Of a DNA stretch of 64,000 nt, positions 18,751 through 28,378 are shown piece after piece. The DNA lies in NCBI GenBank assembly GCA_946614435.1, contig CAMOGW010000001.1, positions 161,157-225,156 of the forward strand. The letters are read 5' to 3'. A model generated the notes under the pieces. That model had not been told where the DNA came from. It was given only the letters and a program-made list of their open reading frames with translations, and ran no database searches. Source of the stretch: an uncultured Prevotella sp. Its GTDB lineage: Bacteria; Bacteroidota; Bacteroidia; Bacteroidales; Bacteroidaceae. A program made the position numbers and the translations under genes. The stretch's first letter is position 1; each line of letters begins with the position of its first letter.

Positions 18751-19284
18751 TTAATCCAATTCTGCCACGATACCTAACGCAAAAAATAATCCGACAACGC
18801 CGATAAGGCCAGGAATCAAGACTGCCCACCAGCTAATAAACATACAGACAACACCCACAACAAACATGAATCCGCCCCAAAGCTGAATCATGTTCAGCCC
18901 GTGACTCATATTTTCACGTATTTGCTCTTCATCAGCGTCGCTTGTTTCTTGTTTATCCAAGTTGATTACACCGAAACTGAAGATAGTTAGCACAATGGCT
19001 AAGACTAACATGCCCACAGAAACTATACATCCAGGCCATGGCTTGAAGATAAGCAATAAAATACCTAACAACATAGCCACCATAATTGAAATGATGGTTT
19101 TAGTCAAAGTGGTTTGAGTCCAGGTCTTCTTCTTTGCAGTTAAAGAAGTTGTCATCTTCTTGACCCATGATGATTTTGGAGGTTCAACTCCTCTTGAAGG
19201 CCCTCCTTGAATGGGTTCTCCACAATAGACGCATTTCCCGTTTCTTACAATGAGGGGCTTGTGACACTTTCTGCATTCAGCCAT
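18751..19284 (-). CDS. Zinc ribbon + multi-TM protein
   Basis: MAECRKCHKPLIVRNGKCVYCG; hydrophobic helices. Confidence 0.75.
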   Translation of the reverse strand: MAECRKCHKPLIVRNGKCVYCGEPIQGGPSRGVEPPKSSWVKKMTTSLTAKKKTWTQTTLTKTIISIMVAMLLGILLLIFKPWPGCIVSVGMLVLAIVLTIFSFGVINLDKQETSDADEEQIRENMSHGLNMIQLWGGFMFVVGVVCMFISWWAVLIPGLIGVVGLFFALGIVAELD

Positions 19285-19350
19285 TATATAACGATTTTAA
19301 ATGTTAGGCGGTTGTGTTTTGTATAAAGACACAACCGCCTTGATTCATAT

Positions 19351-20016
19351 TTAGAGTACATCAGATGCAGTCTCTACAGAAACGGTCTTACCCATCAGCT
19401 CAAGCAATTTTGCCATATTGGTACCTGACGACAGTTCTGCGTTTGGACTAGCCATCTCGTTAATCTCAGATTTAGGAACAGGTTTCAACTCCTTATATTT
19501 TGCATCTTCTGCCCCCCATAGGAATAACTTGATATGATTGTCGGCGAGATCCTTCATCAATGATTTTACATCGTTAACACCAAATGTAGACTTGGTTGAA
19601 GAATGAATGTCTTTTGTCGGGGCATCTGTAAATACAACCACAATCTTGTGGGCTCTACTACGCCATTTGGATGTCTTTGACGCATAAATGATAGCGTCAA
19701 GAGTTGATTCTGGTGCATCGCCACCGCCACACATGCTGATCCCAGCTACTTGAGACTGGAATGCAGCCACGTCTGAAACGAAGTCATTATTGTTCTGTAC
19801 TTCCTCACCAATTTCCATGTCGCCATATCCTAAGGCGCGCATGCGCCAGTCGATGGTAACACTCTGATCAGCATTCAGCCCTTCTACAAATTTGTTCACA
19901 TGTTCCTTTACATTTCCAATGCAGTCACTCATTGAACCTGTACAGTCAAAGCAGAATACGACATCTGCTACAGCTTTTGTCTTCATAACTGATGAAGCAG
20001 GCTTTTGTAATCCCAT
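19351..20016 (-). CDS. vWA domain protein (TerY-like)
   Basis: MIDAS FCFDCTGSMSD; MGLQK N-terminus. Confidence 0.8.
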   Translation of the reverse strand: MGLQKPASSVMKTKAVADVVFCFDCTGSMSDCIGNVKEHVNKFVEGLNADQSVTIDWRMRALGYGDMEIGEEVQNNNDFVSDVAAFQSQVAGISMCGGGDAPESTLDAIIYASKTSKWRSRAHKIVVVFTDAPTKDIHSSTKSTFGVNDVKSLMKDLADNHIKLFLWGAEDAKYKELKPVPKSEINEMASPNAELSSGTNMAKLLELMGKTVSVETASDVL

Positions 20017-20047
20017 AATTAAAAAGTTTTAAATTTATAAATAATGT

Positions 20048-21217
20048 TTAAGCAATCTCTATTGTGAAAGTAGCAACTTCACAACTCTTACCCGTACTGT
20101 AAATAGCAACCTTGTCACCATTCTTGACGGGTGACGGCTTGTTCGGCATTTCCACACCATTGAGAAGAATCTTGTTCTTTGCCATTCCATTAGCTGGACA
20201 GCAGATGAACAACTCTGAACCATCCTGACTTAAGCTGAGGGTGGCGTAATTCTTATCTAAGTATTTGTAGACCTCGTTGCCGTCAGCATCAGTAGTTCTG
20301 CCGAAAAGTTCCTTGAAATACTTCCGGCCATAACCGTTGCCTGGAACCATAATCAATACTTCTCCACTTGAAGAGCGAAGTTTGGCCTTTTTGGGCGGTT
20401 CACTTTTGCCTTCTAGCGTTTTTAGGATTTCATCAATAGAAGGACGGGCACTTTGATTTGGTTCGAGACAACGTTCAATGATGTCATTAAACGGCTTAGA
20501 CAAATCAGTATTAATCTTATTTGGAGTGACATAATCCTTATTCTTTACCCATTTCTCCCAAAGTTCCGGCTCATAAAGGCGAGCTTCACCCGTATCTGAA
20601 AAAACAAAGGGGTTACATCCTGTTAGCAATTCGCATAAGATAATGCCGAGGGTAAAGATGTCCGATTTGAAAGAAACCTTGTTGCCGTCAATATTTCCAT
20701 AGCCAGGCGTACCAACGTAACGTACAACCTTTCCATTGGGTATAGACCAGTCGAAATCCGTCAGGATAATACGGATGCCGGCCTTTCTTGAAGAGTCACT
20801 GATTGTCATGATTTGCTCAGGCTTCAAGTCTTGATGAATGATATTTTTCTCATGAACAGCCTTAATGATGTAACATAGCTGAATGGCAACATCCAGACGC
20901 TCGTCAATGTCATCGCATGTATCAAGCCAACCACGTAAGTTTGTTGCACCGGGGATGAATTCTTTCACCTGAAAGTATCTTCCGTCAATCTCAAAATCCT
21001 CAATAATGGTTTCCGTCTTTCCACCCAATGCTTTCAATATAGGAATCATTGTCTTCTGGTTTTTCTTGAAATCGTCATAGTCTGCGGACATTTCTGTCGG
21101 GTCTTTATATAATTTCAAGAAATAGTCTTTCCCGCTTTTACGGACTTTATACGCATCGCAAAAGGCTCCTTTATTGAGTTCCTCAACGATATCATAATCC
21201 TTAAATCTTGTTTCCAT
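20048..21217 (-). CDS. Ser/Thr protein kinase with C-terminal FHA-like domain
   Basis: HQDLKPEQI, LTDFDWS, GTPGYGN, SDIFTLGIILCELLTG; C-terminal FHA-like beta domain. Confidence 0.85.
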   Translation of the reverse strand: METRFKDYDIVEELNKGAFCDAYKVRKSGKDYFLKLYKDPTEMSADYDDFKKNQKTMIPILKALGGKTETIIEDFEIDGRYFQVKEFIPGATNLRGWLDTCDDIDERLDVAIQLCYIIKAVHEKNIIHQDLKPEQIMTISDSSRKAGIRIILTDFDWSIPNGKVVRYVGTPGYGNIDGNKVSFKSDIFTLGIILCELLTGCNPFVFSDTGEARLYEPELWEKWVKNKDYVTPNKINTDLSKPFNDIIERCLEPNQSARPSIDEILKTLEGKSEPPKKAKLRSSSGEVLIMVPGNGYGRKYFKELFGRTTDADGNEVYKYLDKNYATLSLSQDGSELFICCPANGMAKNKILLNGVEMPNKPSPVKNGDKVAIYSTGKSCEVATFTIEIA

Positions 21218-21256
21218 ACTTTACAAATCTTTGTTATGGTTATTCAAACCTTTCGA

Positions 21257-21928
21257 TTAGAAAGTCGTTCCGCCTCCACTGATTAATCCAGAAACGGTTT
21301 TTCCGATAGTTGTCATTAGAGCAGAAAAATCCATCTTCTTGTAATCATCTTCAGGATTCTCCAATTGTACAACATCTGCTCTGGGAATCTTCGTGAGAAT
21401 ATCATAGACAGGATCCTTCATGCCCCATAAGAATAGTTTGATATGATTCACATTCAGTTCCTGAGTAAGGACATCAAGGTCAGCGTCAGCTTTGTCTATT
21501 TCGCTGATGGTCTTTTCATTGACTCCTTTTGCAGCGGCATCAGTGAAAACTACCACAATTTTATGGCAGTTATCGCGCCATTCAGATTTGGACGCATACC
21601 AGATGGCATCTAATGTTGATTCAGAATCATCTCCGCCTGTGTATTCCTTAGCTTCCATGCCTGCAATTTGGGCTTTCAACTCAGCTTCGGTTGTGACAAA
21701 CGGACGGTCGTTGATAAGGTACTCTTCATCAACCTCAAAATCGCGATAGCCCAAACATCTGGCCCTCCAGTCGAGTGCAACGTCATTGGTGGCAAAGCCA
21801 TCAATCAGTTTGCCTACATTCTCCTTGACAGAGTTAATAATTTCTGTCATTGAACCTGTGCAGTCGAAACAAAAAACGATGTCGGCTACACCCTTTACTT
21901 TCACATGTGATGCTTTTTGTAATCCCAT
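21257..21928 (-). CDS. vWA domain protein (TerY-like)
   Basis: MGLQK; FCFDCTGSMTE. Confidence 0.8.
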   Translation of the reverse strand: MGLQKASHVKVKGVADIVFCFDCTGSMTEIINSVKENVGKLIDGFATNDVALDWRARCLGYRDFEVDEEYLINDRPFVTTEAELKAQIAGMEAKEYTGGDDSESTLDAIWYASKSEWRDNCHKIVVVFTDAAAKGVNEKTISEIDKADADLDVLTQELNVNHIKLFLWGMKDPVYDILTKIPRADVVQLENPEDDYKKMDFSALMTTIGKTVSGLISGGGTTF

Positions 21929-21963
21929 AATGATAATGTTTTAAATTTATTAAATAATATTAT

Positions 21964-22644
21964 TTAAATCTTCTTGATTCTAACATGCGACAAGTCATAT
22001 ACCAATTCCTTGACCACTGGCTCTTTACCAGCGAAAGCATTGCCTGATGAAACGGTAACGGCCAAACGCGTCATCAGTTCATTAAAACTGATACCAGAGA
22101 AGTTACTAACCACATTTACCTCACCCTTTGGACATTTTGTGAATTGTGAGTAATAGGGACATTGCTCGCCATAATAGATGATTTGGATATGAGAATTCAC
22201 AATCTTCTCCATCAATTTGTCAAATCGACCAGCACTTCTACTTGGGGAATAACCACCTTTAAGGTCTTCGTCCGTAAAAACGACGACAACCCTTTGGGCT
22301 CCTGTTCTCCAACTGGCATTACTGATGGCAAAATCAATCGCACCAGGTGTAAATTCGTCTCCAGATACTTCTCTTTTTTCTAATTTCTTTTTGAAGCGAC
22401 TCGTATCGTTGGCTAAATCTACAAAAATGAATTCGTCAGCAGAGTAGTTCAACAATCCGATTTGCCAGTCAACAGGCGACAGTCCTTGAACTCCCGCTTC
22501 CAATGATGCCACGAAATTACTGACAGTGTTTCTTACACCATTAATACAATCAGTCATAGAGCCCGAATTGTCAATGCAAAACATAATATCGGCCAACTTA
22601 TGTTGCGACATCATTGTCTTATTCTGTTTAATCTGTAGTCCCAT
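21964..22644 (-). CDS. vWA domain protein (TerY-like)
   Basis: MGLQ; FCIDNSGSMTD. Confidence 0.8.
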   Translation of the reverse strand: MGLQIKQNKTMMSQHKLADIMFCIDNSGSMTDCINGVRNTVSNFVASLEAGVQGLSPVDWQIGLLNYSADEFIFVDLANDTSRFKKKLEKREVSGDEFTPGAIDFAISNASWRTGAQRVVVVFTDEDLKGGYSPSRSAGRFDKLMEKIVNSHIQIIYYGEQCPYYSQFTKCPKGEVNVVSNFSGISFNELMTRLAVTVSSGNAFAGKEPVVKELVYDLSHVRIKKI

Positions 22645-22657
22645 AATAATACATATA

Positions 22658-24244
22658 TTATTTATCGTCTTTCTCTTCTTCAGTAGCAGTTGATTCTATG
22701 ATGTCCGTGTTTGGTTCTTCAACGGCTTCTTCTTTAGATGCCAATGCTTCTGTCTCTTCCTTTAATTCCTCAGATTCTTTCACGATGGTTTCAGGGGATG
22801 CCTCTTCTTGTGGTGCTGTTTCATCTTGTTCCTCGACTTGTTCTTCTTCAGTAGTGAATGCTTCAATCATATTGGTAAAGAGGCCCCGTATCTTAAGTGC
22901 ATCTTCTGCTGTACAGCAGAATTCATCATTCAACGCATATTTGCCAGCACTTTGTATGCGAATAATGCTTTCCGTAAATAAGTCAATAATCAGATCAATA
23001 ACTCCAGATAGGACAACTCGATAAATATAACTGTTTTCTATCTCATATTTTCCTTCTGCATCAATGATGGCAAAGGCCGGCTGTACATCAGCATAGCCCG
23101 ATTGCTCGTTATCGTTACCGCCCGTTGAGAAGATAGTAAAGAGTTGATTATCATAGAAAGGAGTATATCCATATTCTACGGGTTCGTGACTTCGAAACAC
23201 CCTGGACAAACGGTTCTTCTTGGCGTAGGCCTCAAACTGTTTTCTTCCAAACTGGAAGCGACCGGCCACTTGGTACTTCTCCTCATCGTTACTTGGATCG
23301 CCCCAAATCATATCATGCAGTATCTTGTTGCGTGTGTTGAGAATGTTGGCATTGAGCTTTACAGTCTTTGCTTTCAGGGAGTCATCCAGAATACTTTCCT
23401 CAACCTTCTTGTTCTCCAGATACATAAACACATCTTCAAATACGATGGCTCCAGTGTTTTGATCGAAGGAGAAAGCATCCCAGAAAATTTGTCTGGGAAT
23501 ACCGCCATGAGTTAGCAGCACGTTTTGATCTTTTACTTTCAGATAAACATAAGTGGGAAGGGTTTGATAGAAATTGCCAAAGGCTTCCAGGAATTGCTTG
23601 TTTTCGCCACAATACTCATTTAGACATGGCACGCTGTCTTGTGGTACGACACGACCTTCAAGTATTTGTTCATCTTCATTGTATGAAATCAATTCATGGT
23701 TACCTCTCAGCAAAATCATTCGTTCTCCGATGATTTCCTTTAAATCCATTAATAAAAGAAGTGGCTCAAACAACATGGCTCCGCGATCCAGATAGTCGCC
23801 CATGAATACAAAATAACCATTTTCGAAATAGTCGTATGATGAAACAGACAACTTGAGAAGTATGGCAGCCAGAGAATTATAATCACAGTGGATGTCGCCA
23901 ACAACAACAACTCGTGCGTCTGGTTTGTCATTAAGATTGAGAAGGCGATAATAATCCTCCGAATTCAGATCGTTAAAATAGTCGCCATTCTTATACTTGT
24001 TAAAATACGCCAGCATTTCTTCCTCCACAGAGGGCAAGTCCTCAACTTGAACCTCGTGACTTCTATGAAGGATGGCATTTATTACTTGTTCCTTCTTTGT
24101 CAAAGGACTATCTTTGACATTTTCAGGTAACCTTTCGGACTCCTTTGTTTCGAGAATTTGAGAAATCGCGGATTCTTCTACTATCAAGGGCTTATCTTCC
24201 AATACTGCCTGAATGTGAAGTACTAAATTAGTTAGTTTACTCAT
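22658..24244 (-). CDS. PPP-family Ser/Thr phosphatase with acidic C-terminal tail
   Basis: GDIHCDYNSL, GDYLDRG, LRGNHE, LLTHGGIP. Confidence 0.85.
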   Translation of the reverse strand: MSKLTNLVLHIQAVLEDKPLIVEESAISQILETKESERLPENVKDSPLTKKEQVINAILHRSHEVQVEDLPSVEEEMLAYFNKYKNGDYFNDLNSEDYYRLLNLNDKPDARVVVVGDIHCDYNSLAAILLKLSVSSYDYFENGYFVFMGDYLDRGAMLFEPLLLLMDLKEIIGERMILLRGNHELISYNEDEQILEGRVVPQDSVPCLNEYCGENKQFLEAFGNFYQTLPTYVYLKVKDQNVLLTHGGIPRQIFWDAFSFDQNTGAIVFEDVFMYLENKKVEESILDDSLKAKTVKLNANILNTRNKILHDMIWGDPSNDEEKYQVAGRFQFGRKQFEAYAKKNRLSRVFRSHEPVEYGYTPFYDNQLFTIFSTGGNDNEQSGYADVQPAFAIIDAEGKYEIENSYIYRVVLSGVIDLIIDLFTESIIRIQSAGKYALNDEFCCTAEDALKIRGLFTNMIEAFTTEEEQVEEQDETAPQEEASPETIVKESEELKEETEALASKEEAVEEPNTDIIESTATEEEKDDK

Positions 24245-24298
24245 ACCTTAAATGATATATTGAATGATTTTTTTTATTCTTCTATAGGATTTAACAAG

Positions 24299-25717
24299 CT
24301 AAGAGGTGAATGCTGTTTGGACTTCCTTAAATGCTTCCCTGATCTGTTTACCCTTTTCCTCGTTGCACATGAATTCATCATTTAACCTTAAATTTTCATG
24401 CTGCTTGTCCGAATACTTTTGCTTGTTGAAAAGATTGACAACATTACTTGTACCCTCTTTGATAATCTTGTATACATAACTGTTCTCAATGAAAACCTGA
24501 TTGCCTTGAATCACGGCAAAAGCTGGCTCAACTGATGGATATCCTGTTTGGGAATTCTCATGATTTCCTGTAGAAAAGATAGTATATAGCCTGTTTTCGT
24601 AAAATGTCTTATAGCCTTTTATAGCTTCCTCATGGCTACGGAACAAAAGACTAATATGATTAGATTTTGCGAAACGCTCGAACTGTTTGCTGCCAAACTC
24701 AAAGCGCCCCTCAGCCTGGATTTTCTCATCATATTCTGATGGATCCCCCCAAATCATATCCTTTAATATTGTATTCCTCATTTTCAAACGTTCTGTCGTA
24801 GGGACATCCGACTCGAATATAATACATCCGTTTGTATCATCAAAATGGAATGATGTCAGAAACTTATCGCGTGGAATAGCGGCATGGGTAAGTAGCACAT
24901 TTTTCTCCATCGCCTTTAAATAAACATAAATTGGTAGTGTGCTGTAAAAGGATGCAAACAGACGAAGGAATTCTTGGTCTTTGACACAATATTCGTTAAG
25001 ACATACACAACTCTGATTAGGTGTGACCTTCGTTGTTATCTGTTGCTTATCTTTATCATAATTAACCGACTCATGATTGCCCTTCAGCAGAATCAAGCGG
25101 TCTCCTAAAATCTCTTTTAAACGCTTCAGCAATAATAATGGTTCAAACAGCACAGAACCTCTGTCAAGATAGTCACCTAAGAATACAAAGACAGCTTTCT
25201 CAAAGTAGTTGTAGTCGGAAGCACTCAGTTTCAAGAGTGTAGCAGCCAAAGAATTGTAGTCAGAATGAATATCACCAATCACTACAACTCGGTTTTCAGG
25301 AGTGTTCCTAAGATCGATAAAACGAAAATAGGCTTTGGAAGATAAGTCTTTCGTGTAGTCCTCATTCTTGTAGTCAGAAAAATAAGACTTCAGTTCCTTC
25401 ATGATTGAAGGAAGATCCTCGGCTTCTGCTTCTTTAATAGATAGAATAGCCTCAATTACTCTTTCTTTTATAGTTTTCTTGGGTATAGGGGCAACGGGGG
25501 TTGCTTCCTTTTCTGTTTCCTTTTTAGGAGTTTGGGCAACTGTCACGTTTGGTTTATCTTCCACCTTTTCTGTTTCGGGCGTTTCTTGATTGAGGGAGTC
25601 AAACTTTGCATTTAGTTGCTTGAGCTTGGCCCAAATGCGGAACGTCATAATAAGTTGCACCACCACTATTATAAGGATGGAAATAAAAGCGATATATAGT
25701 CCCAACAATTTTATCAT
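24299..25717 (-). CDS. Membrane-anchored PPP-family Ser/Thr phosphatase
   Basis: N-terminal TM; GDIHSDYNSL, GDYLDRG, LKGNHE. Confidence 0.85.
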   Translation of the reverse strand: MIKLLGLYIAFISILIIVVVQLIMTFRIWAKLKQLNAKFDSLNQETPETEKVEDKPNVTVAQTPKKETEKEATPVAPIPKKTIKERVIEAILSIKEAEAEDLPSIMKELKSYFSDYKNEDYTKDLSSKAYFRFIDLRNTPENRVVVIGDIHSDYNSLAATLLKLSASDYNYFEKAVFVFLGDYLDRGSVLFEPLLLLKRLKEILGDRLILLKGNHESVNYDKDKQQITTKVTPNQSCVCLNEYCVKDQEFLRLFASFYSTLPIYVYLKAMEKNVLLTHAAIPRDKFLTSFHFDDTNGCIIFESDVPTTERLKMRNTILKDMIWGDPSEYDEKIQAEGRFEFGSKQFERFAKSNHISLLFRSHEEAIKGYKTFYENRLYTIFSTGNHENSQTGYPSVEPAFAVIQGNQVFIENSYVYKIIKEGTSNVVNLFNKQKYSDKQHENLRLNDEFMCNEEKGKQIREAFKEVQTAFTS

Positions 25718-25754
25718 GTCTTAAACGCTTTTATAATTTGATCGTAATATTTTG

Positions 25755-25785
25755 CAAATATACATTTTTTTTGTGGTTAAACAAA
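25755..25785 (-). promoter_or_regulatory. Bacteroidetes-type promoter for the 19-gene operon
   Basis: Minus-strand TATATTTG (25755-25762) and TTTG (25782-25785), 19-bp spacing. Confidence 0.65.
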
Positions 25786-26088
25786 AAATCCCTTCACAAA
25801 AATATAATTTTTACCTTTTTTTGAAGAAAAGTAGTATTATACGCCATAAAATTGATTGTATTGTAAAAAAGTGAATGTTTAGTTATATCTTATCTTGATG
25901 GTGTTGCCAACACACCCATAATAATGAGGTAATCTGATAAGGTGTTGATGATAGAAAACTGCAAAACCGCACCACAAACTATCCAAATATGCGAGACTTT
26001 GGAGGAAAATATAGCCGTTGGGACTGATATTTATGTTATAAAACTGTTAAAACAGCAATAAACTCGTTTATATATCACATAATATTCG

Positions 26089-26096
26089 TATCTTTG
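26089..26096 (+). promoter_or_regulatory. Bacteroidetes -7 box TATCTTTG
   Basis: Matches TAnnTTTG, about 25 nt upstream of ATG 26121. Confidence 0.6.
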
Positions 26097-26120
26097 CAAG
26101 ATAAAATATACATATCTGAC

Positions 26121-26771
26121 ATGATTTGGCAATTCATCATAAATGGCCTGATAACAGGCATCCTCTATTCGCTCTTGGCGATTGGGTTTGCCTTGGTCTA
26201 TAATACCACGAGAATCTTCCATATTGCAGCAGCTGGCATCTATGTCTTTGCGGCCTATATGTTCTGGTTCTTTGTGGCCAAAGTCGGATTGCCGGTCTTT
26301 GTGGGTTCCCTCGTGGCTATAGTATTGACAATGCTACTGAGCCTATTAACGGAACTATGTGTTTATCATCCTCTGAAAAACAAGAAAGCATCGCTCAATG
26401 TGGCCATGATAGCTTCTATAGGAGTCATGACGGTGGTTATTAACACCATCGCCATGTGCTTTGGTAATGAGACAAAAGTTGTTGAGAATGCCATTTTGCA
26501 GCCACTTACCTTTGGCGATATCATCATCACGACACCCCAAAAGTATCAAGCCTTAATAGGCATAGCTGTAATTGCGGCATTTATGATTATCCTTCAACGT
26601 ACCAATTGGGGCTTGAGATTACGTGCATTGAGTGCCGACGAAACTCTCTTCGAGACATTAGGCTACATTCCTCGACATACCGAATACTGTCATCAACTTT
26701 GTGACGACTCTGATTTTGCTTTTAGTATCATTCCCATTGGCTTCAAAATTTGCAAAGAGAAATCTTGGTGA
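26121..26771 (+). pseudogene. C-terminally truncated branched-chain amino acid permease (LivH-like)
   Basis: IINGLITGILYSLLAIGFALVYNTTRIFHIAAAGIYVFAAY; conserved sequence stops at LFETLGY. Confidence 0.7.
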
Positions 26772-27273
26772 ATTACAATTGAATGAAGAACAAATTGATG
26801 CAAACATAAACTTTGCAGGAATATGGGAATATGAAACAAACTTTCATGTAGAATCGCCAGACGACAAGACAAAAACTTTCAAACTCTTAAAATCCAACAT
26901 GGACGGTTTTGAAAAGAAAGGACTCAGTAAATGGACTCAGAACGTTTTTGAACTAAAGATAAACTTTGCATATACTGATCCTCATAAAGAGCAGACTAAA
27001 AACGCAAAGTCGGAACCGACACCACACGCTATTTGGGAATCCAACCCTATCTCATTCAATGAAAACCGTATCAATTGGTCATTCTCTGGTGAGATTTCGT
27101 GGAAGAACAACGAGAATTTCGCTAATACGTTCAGCGGAGTGGAGTCTTACACTGTTAATGAGCATGATGCTCATGGAAGGCCAAGTTATTTACAAGGTAA
27201 GTTGGTAGGTACAGTTTTAGTTGGCGAAAACTTCTATGTTGTCAGTGCAATCTCAAAATTCGTAAGGAAATAA
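26701..27273 (+). CDS. TM + soluble beta-rich protein of unknown function; start uncertain
   Basis: Overlaps livH fragment; frame opens just after a TAG upstream. Confidence 0.5.
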   Translation: MTTLILLLVSFPLASKFAKRNLGELQLNEEQIDANINFAGIWEYETNFHVESPDDKTKTFKLLKSNMDGFEKKGLSKWTQNVFELKINFAYTDPHKEQTKNAKSEPTPHAIWESNPISFNENRINWSFSGEISWKNNENFANTFSGVESYTVNEHDAHGRPSYLQGKLVGTVLVGENFYVVSAISKFVRK

Positions 27274-27312
27274 CACTATCCAGCATAATAAATATCTTAT
27301 CAATAAAATAAT

Positions 27313-27873
27313 ATGAATAATAATCACAATTTAGAAAAACTATATGACGCAGGTTGGGATCATTATGAGTCAGGAGAAAAGTCCAAGGCCTTTACTCTGT
27401 GGAAAGAGGCTGCAGATCTGGGATATACCAAGGCGCAGCACATAGTCGGCTTTTGTTGTTATTGGGGTATCGGGACAAAGAAAGATAAGTCTTTAGCTTT
27501 AGGATGGTATCAGAAAGCGGCTGAAAAAGATTACCCTCAATCCATTTGCTATCTAGCAGAATATTACGAGCACGGTGTAGCTGAAATAGAACGTAACACT
27601 GAAGAGGCGGTCAGACTGTGGAAGAAGGCTGCGGAATTAGGCGATAAAGAGGCTCCGTTCATACTGGGGAACCTCTATTATGAAGGATTCTATGTCAGCC
27701 AGGACAAAAAAGAGGCTGTGTTATGGTATCGTATGTCGGCTCAACGGCTGAACCAGAAGGCCATAAAAAAAATGCGGGAACTTGGCGAATGGATCTTCAG
27801 TGATAACGAGAATGATGAGTGGTTCGGTATCTCCTATCGCGACCACCCTATCATTCTTTTGCCAGAAGAATAA
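27313..27873 (+). CDS. Sel1 repeat protein
   Basis: AQHIVGFCCYWGIGTKKDKSLALGWYQKAAEKDYPQSICYLAEYYEHG. Confidence 0.85.
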   Translation: MNNNHNLEKLYDAGWDHYESGEKSKAFTLWKEAADLGYTKAQHIVGFCCYWGIGTKKDKSLALGWYQKAAEKDYPQSICYLAEYYEHGVAEIERNTEEAVRLWKKAAELGDKEAPFILGNLYYEGFYVSQDKKEAVLWYRMSAQRLNQKAIKKMRELGEWIFSDNENDEWFGISYRDHPIILLPEE

Positions 27874-27893
27874 TGAAGAAAAAATATAAGACA

Positions 27894-28376
27894 ATGAAAA
27901 AAGCATTATTGATAGTGGATGTTCAGAATGGCTTTGTCAACGAAAAGACAAAGCACATACCGCCGTTGGTTGAAAAACTTCAGTATGATTATGAACTGGT
28001 GATTGCAACTCGGTTTATCAATCTGCCAGATTCCCCATATCGGAGGCTCATCAAGTGGAATCATCTTTCTCCAGACACGGATGAAATTAAACTTGCATTC
28101 AGGCCTAAAGAAGGCATTATAGTGATGGACAAGTATATCTACTCGTGTATTAACGAATCTTTTGTGGATCTGTTAGAGGATAACAAGATCGATGCTGTTG
28201 ATATTTGTGGTATCGACACGGATATATGTGTGACCAAATGTGCGGTAGATCTATTCGAACGGAATATCACTCCTTATGTCCTCAAAGATTATTGCGCCAC
28301 CCACGCCGATGCAGATATACAGGAATCGGCGTTAATCATATTGGCCAGATATATCGGCAGTTCACAAATCATTTGA
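27894..28376 (+). CDS. Isochorismatase-family cysteine hydrolase
   Basis: ALLIVDVQNGFV...CGIDTDICVTKCAVDLFERN. Confidence 0.8.
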   Translation: MKKALLIVDVQNGFVNEKTKHIPPLVEKLQYDYELVIATRFINLPDSPYRRLIKWNHLSPDTDEIKLAFRPKEGIIVMDKYIYSCINESFVDLLEDNKIDAVDICGIDTDICVTKCAVDLFERNITPYVLKDYCATHADADIQESALIILARYIGSSQII

Positions 28377-28378
28377 CT

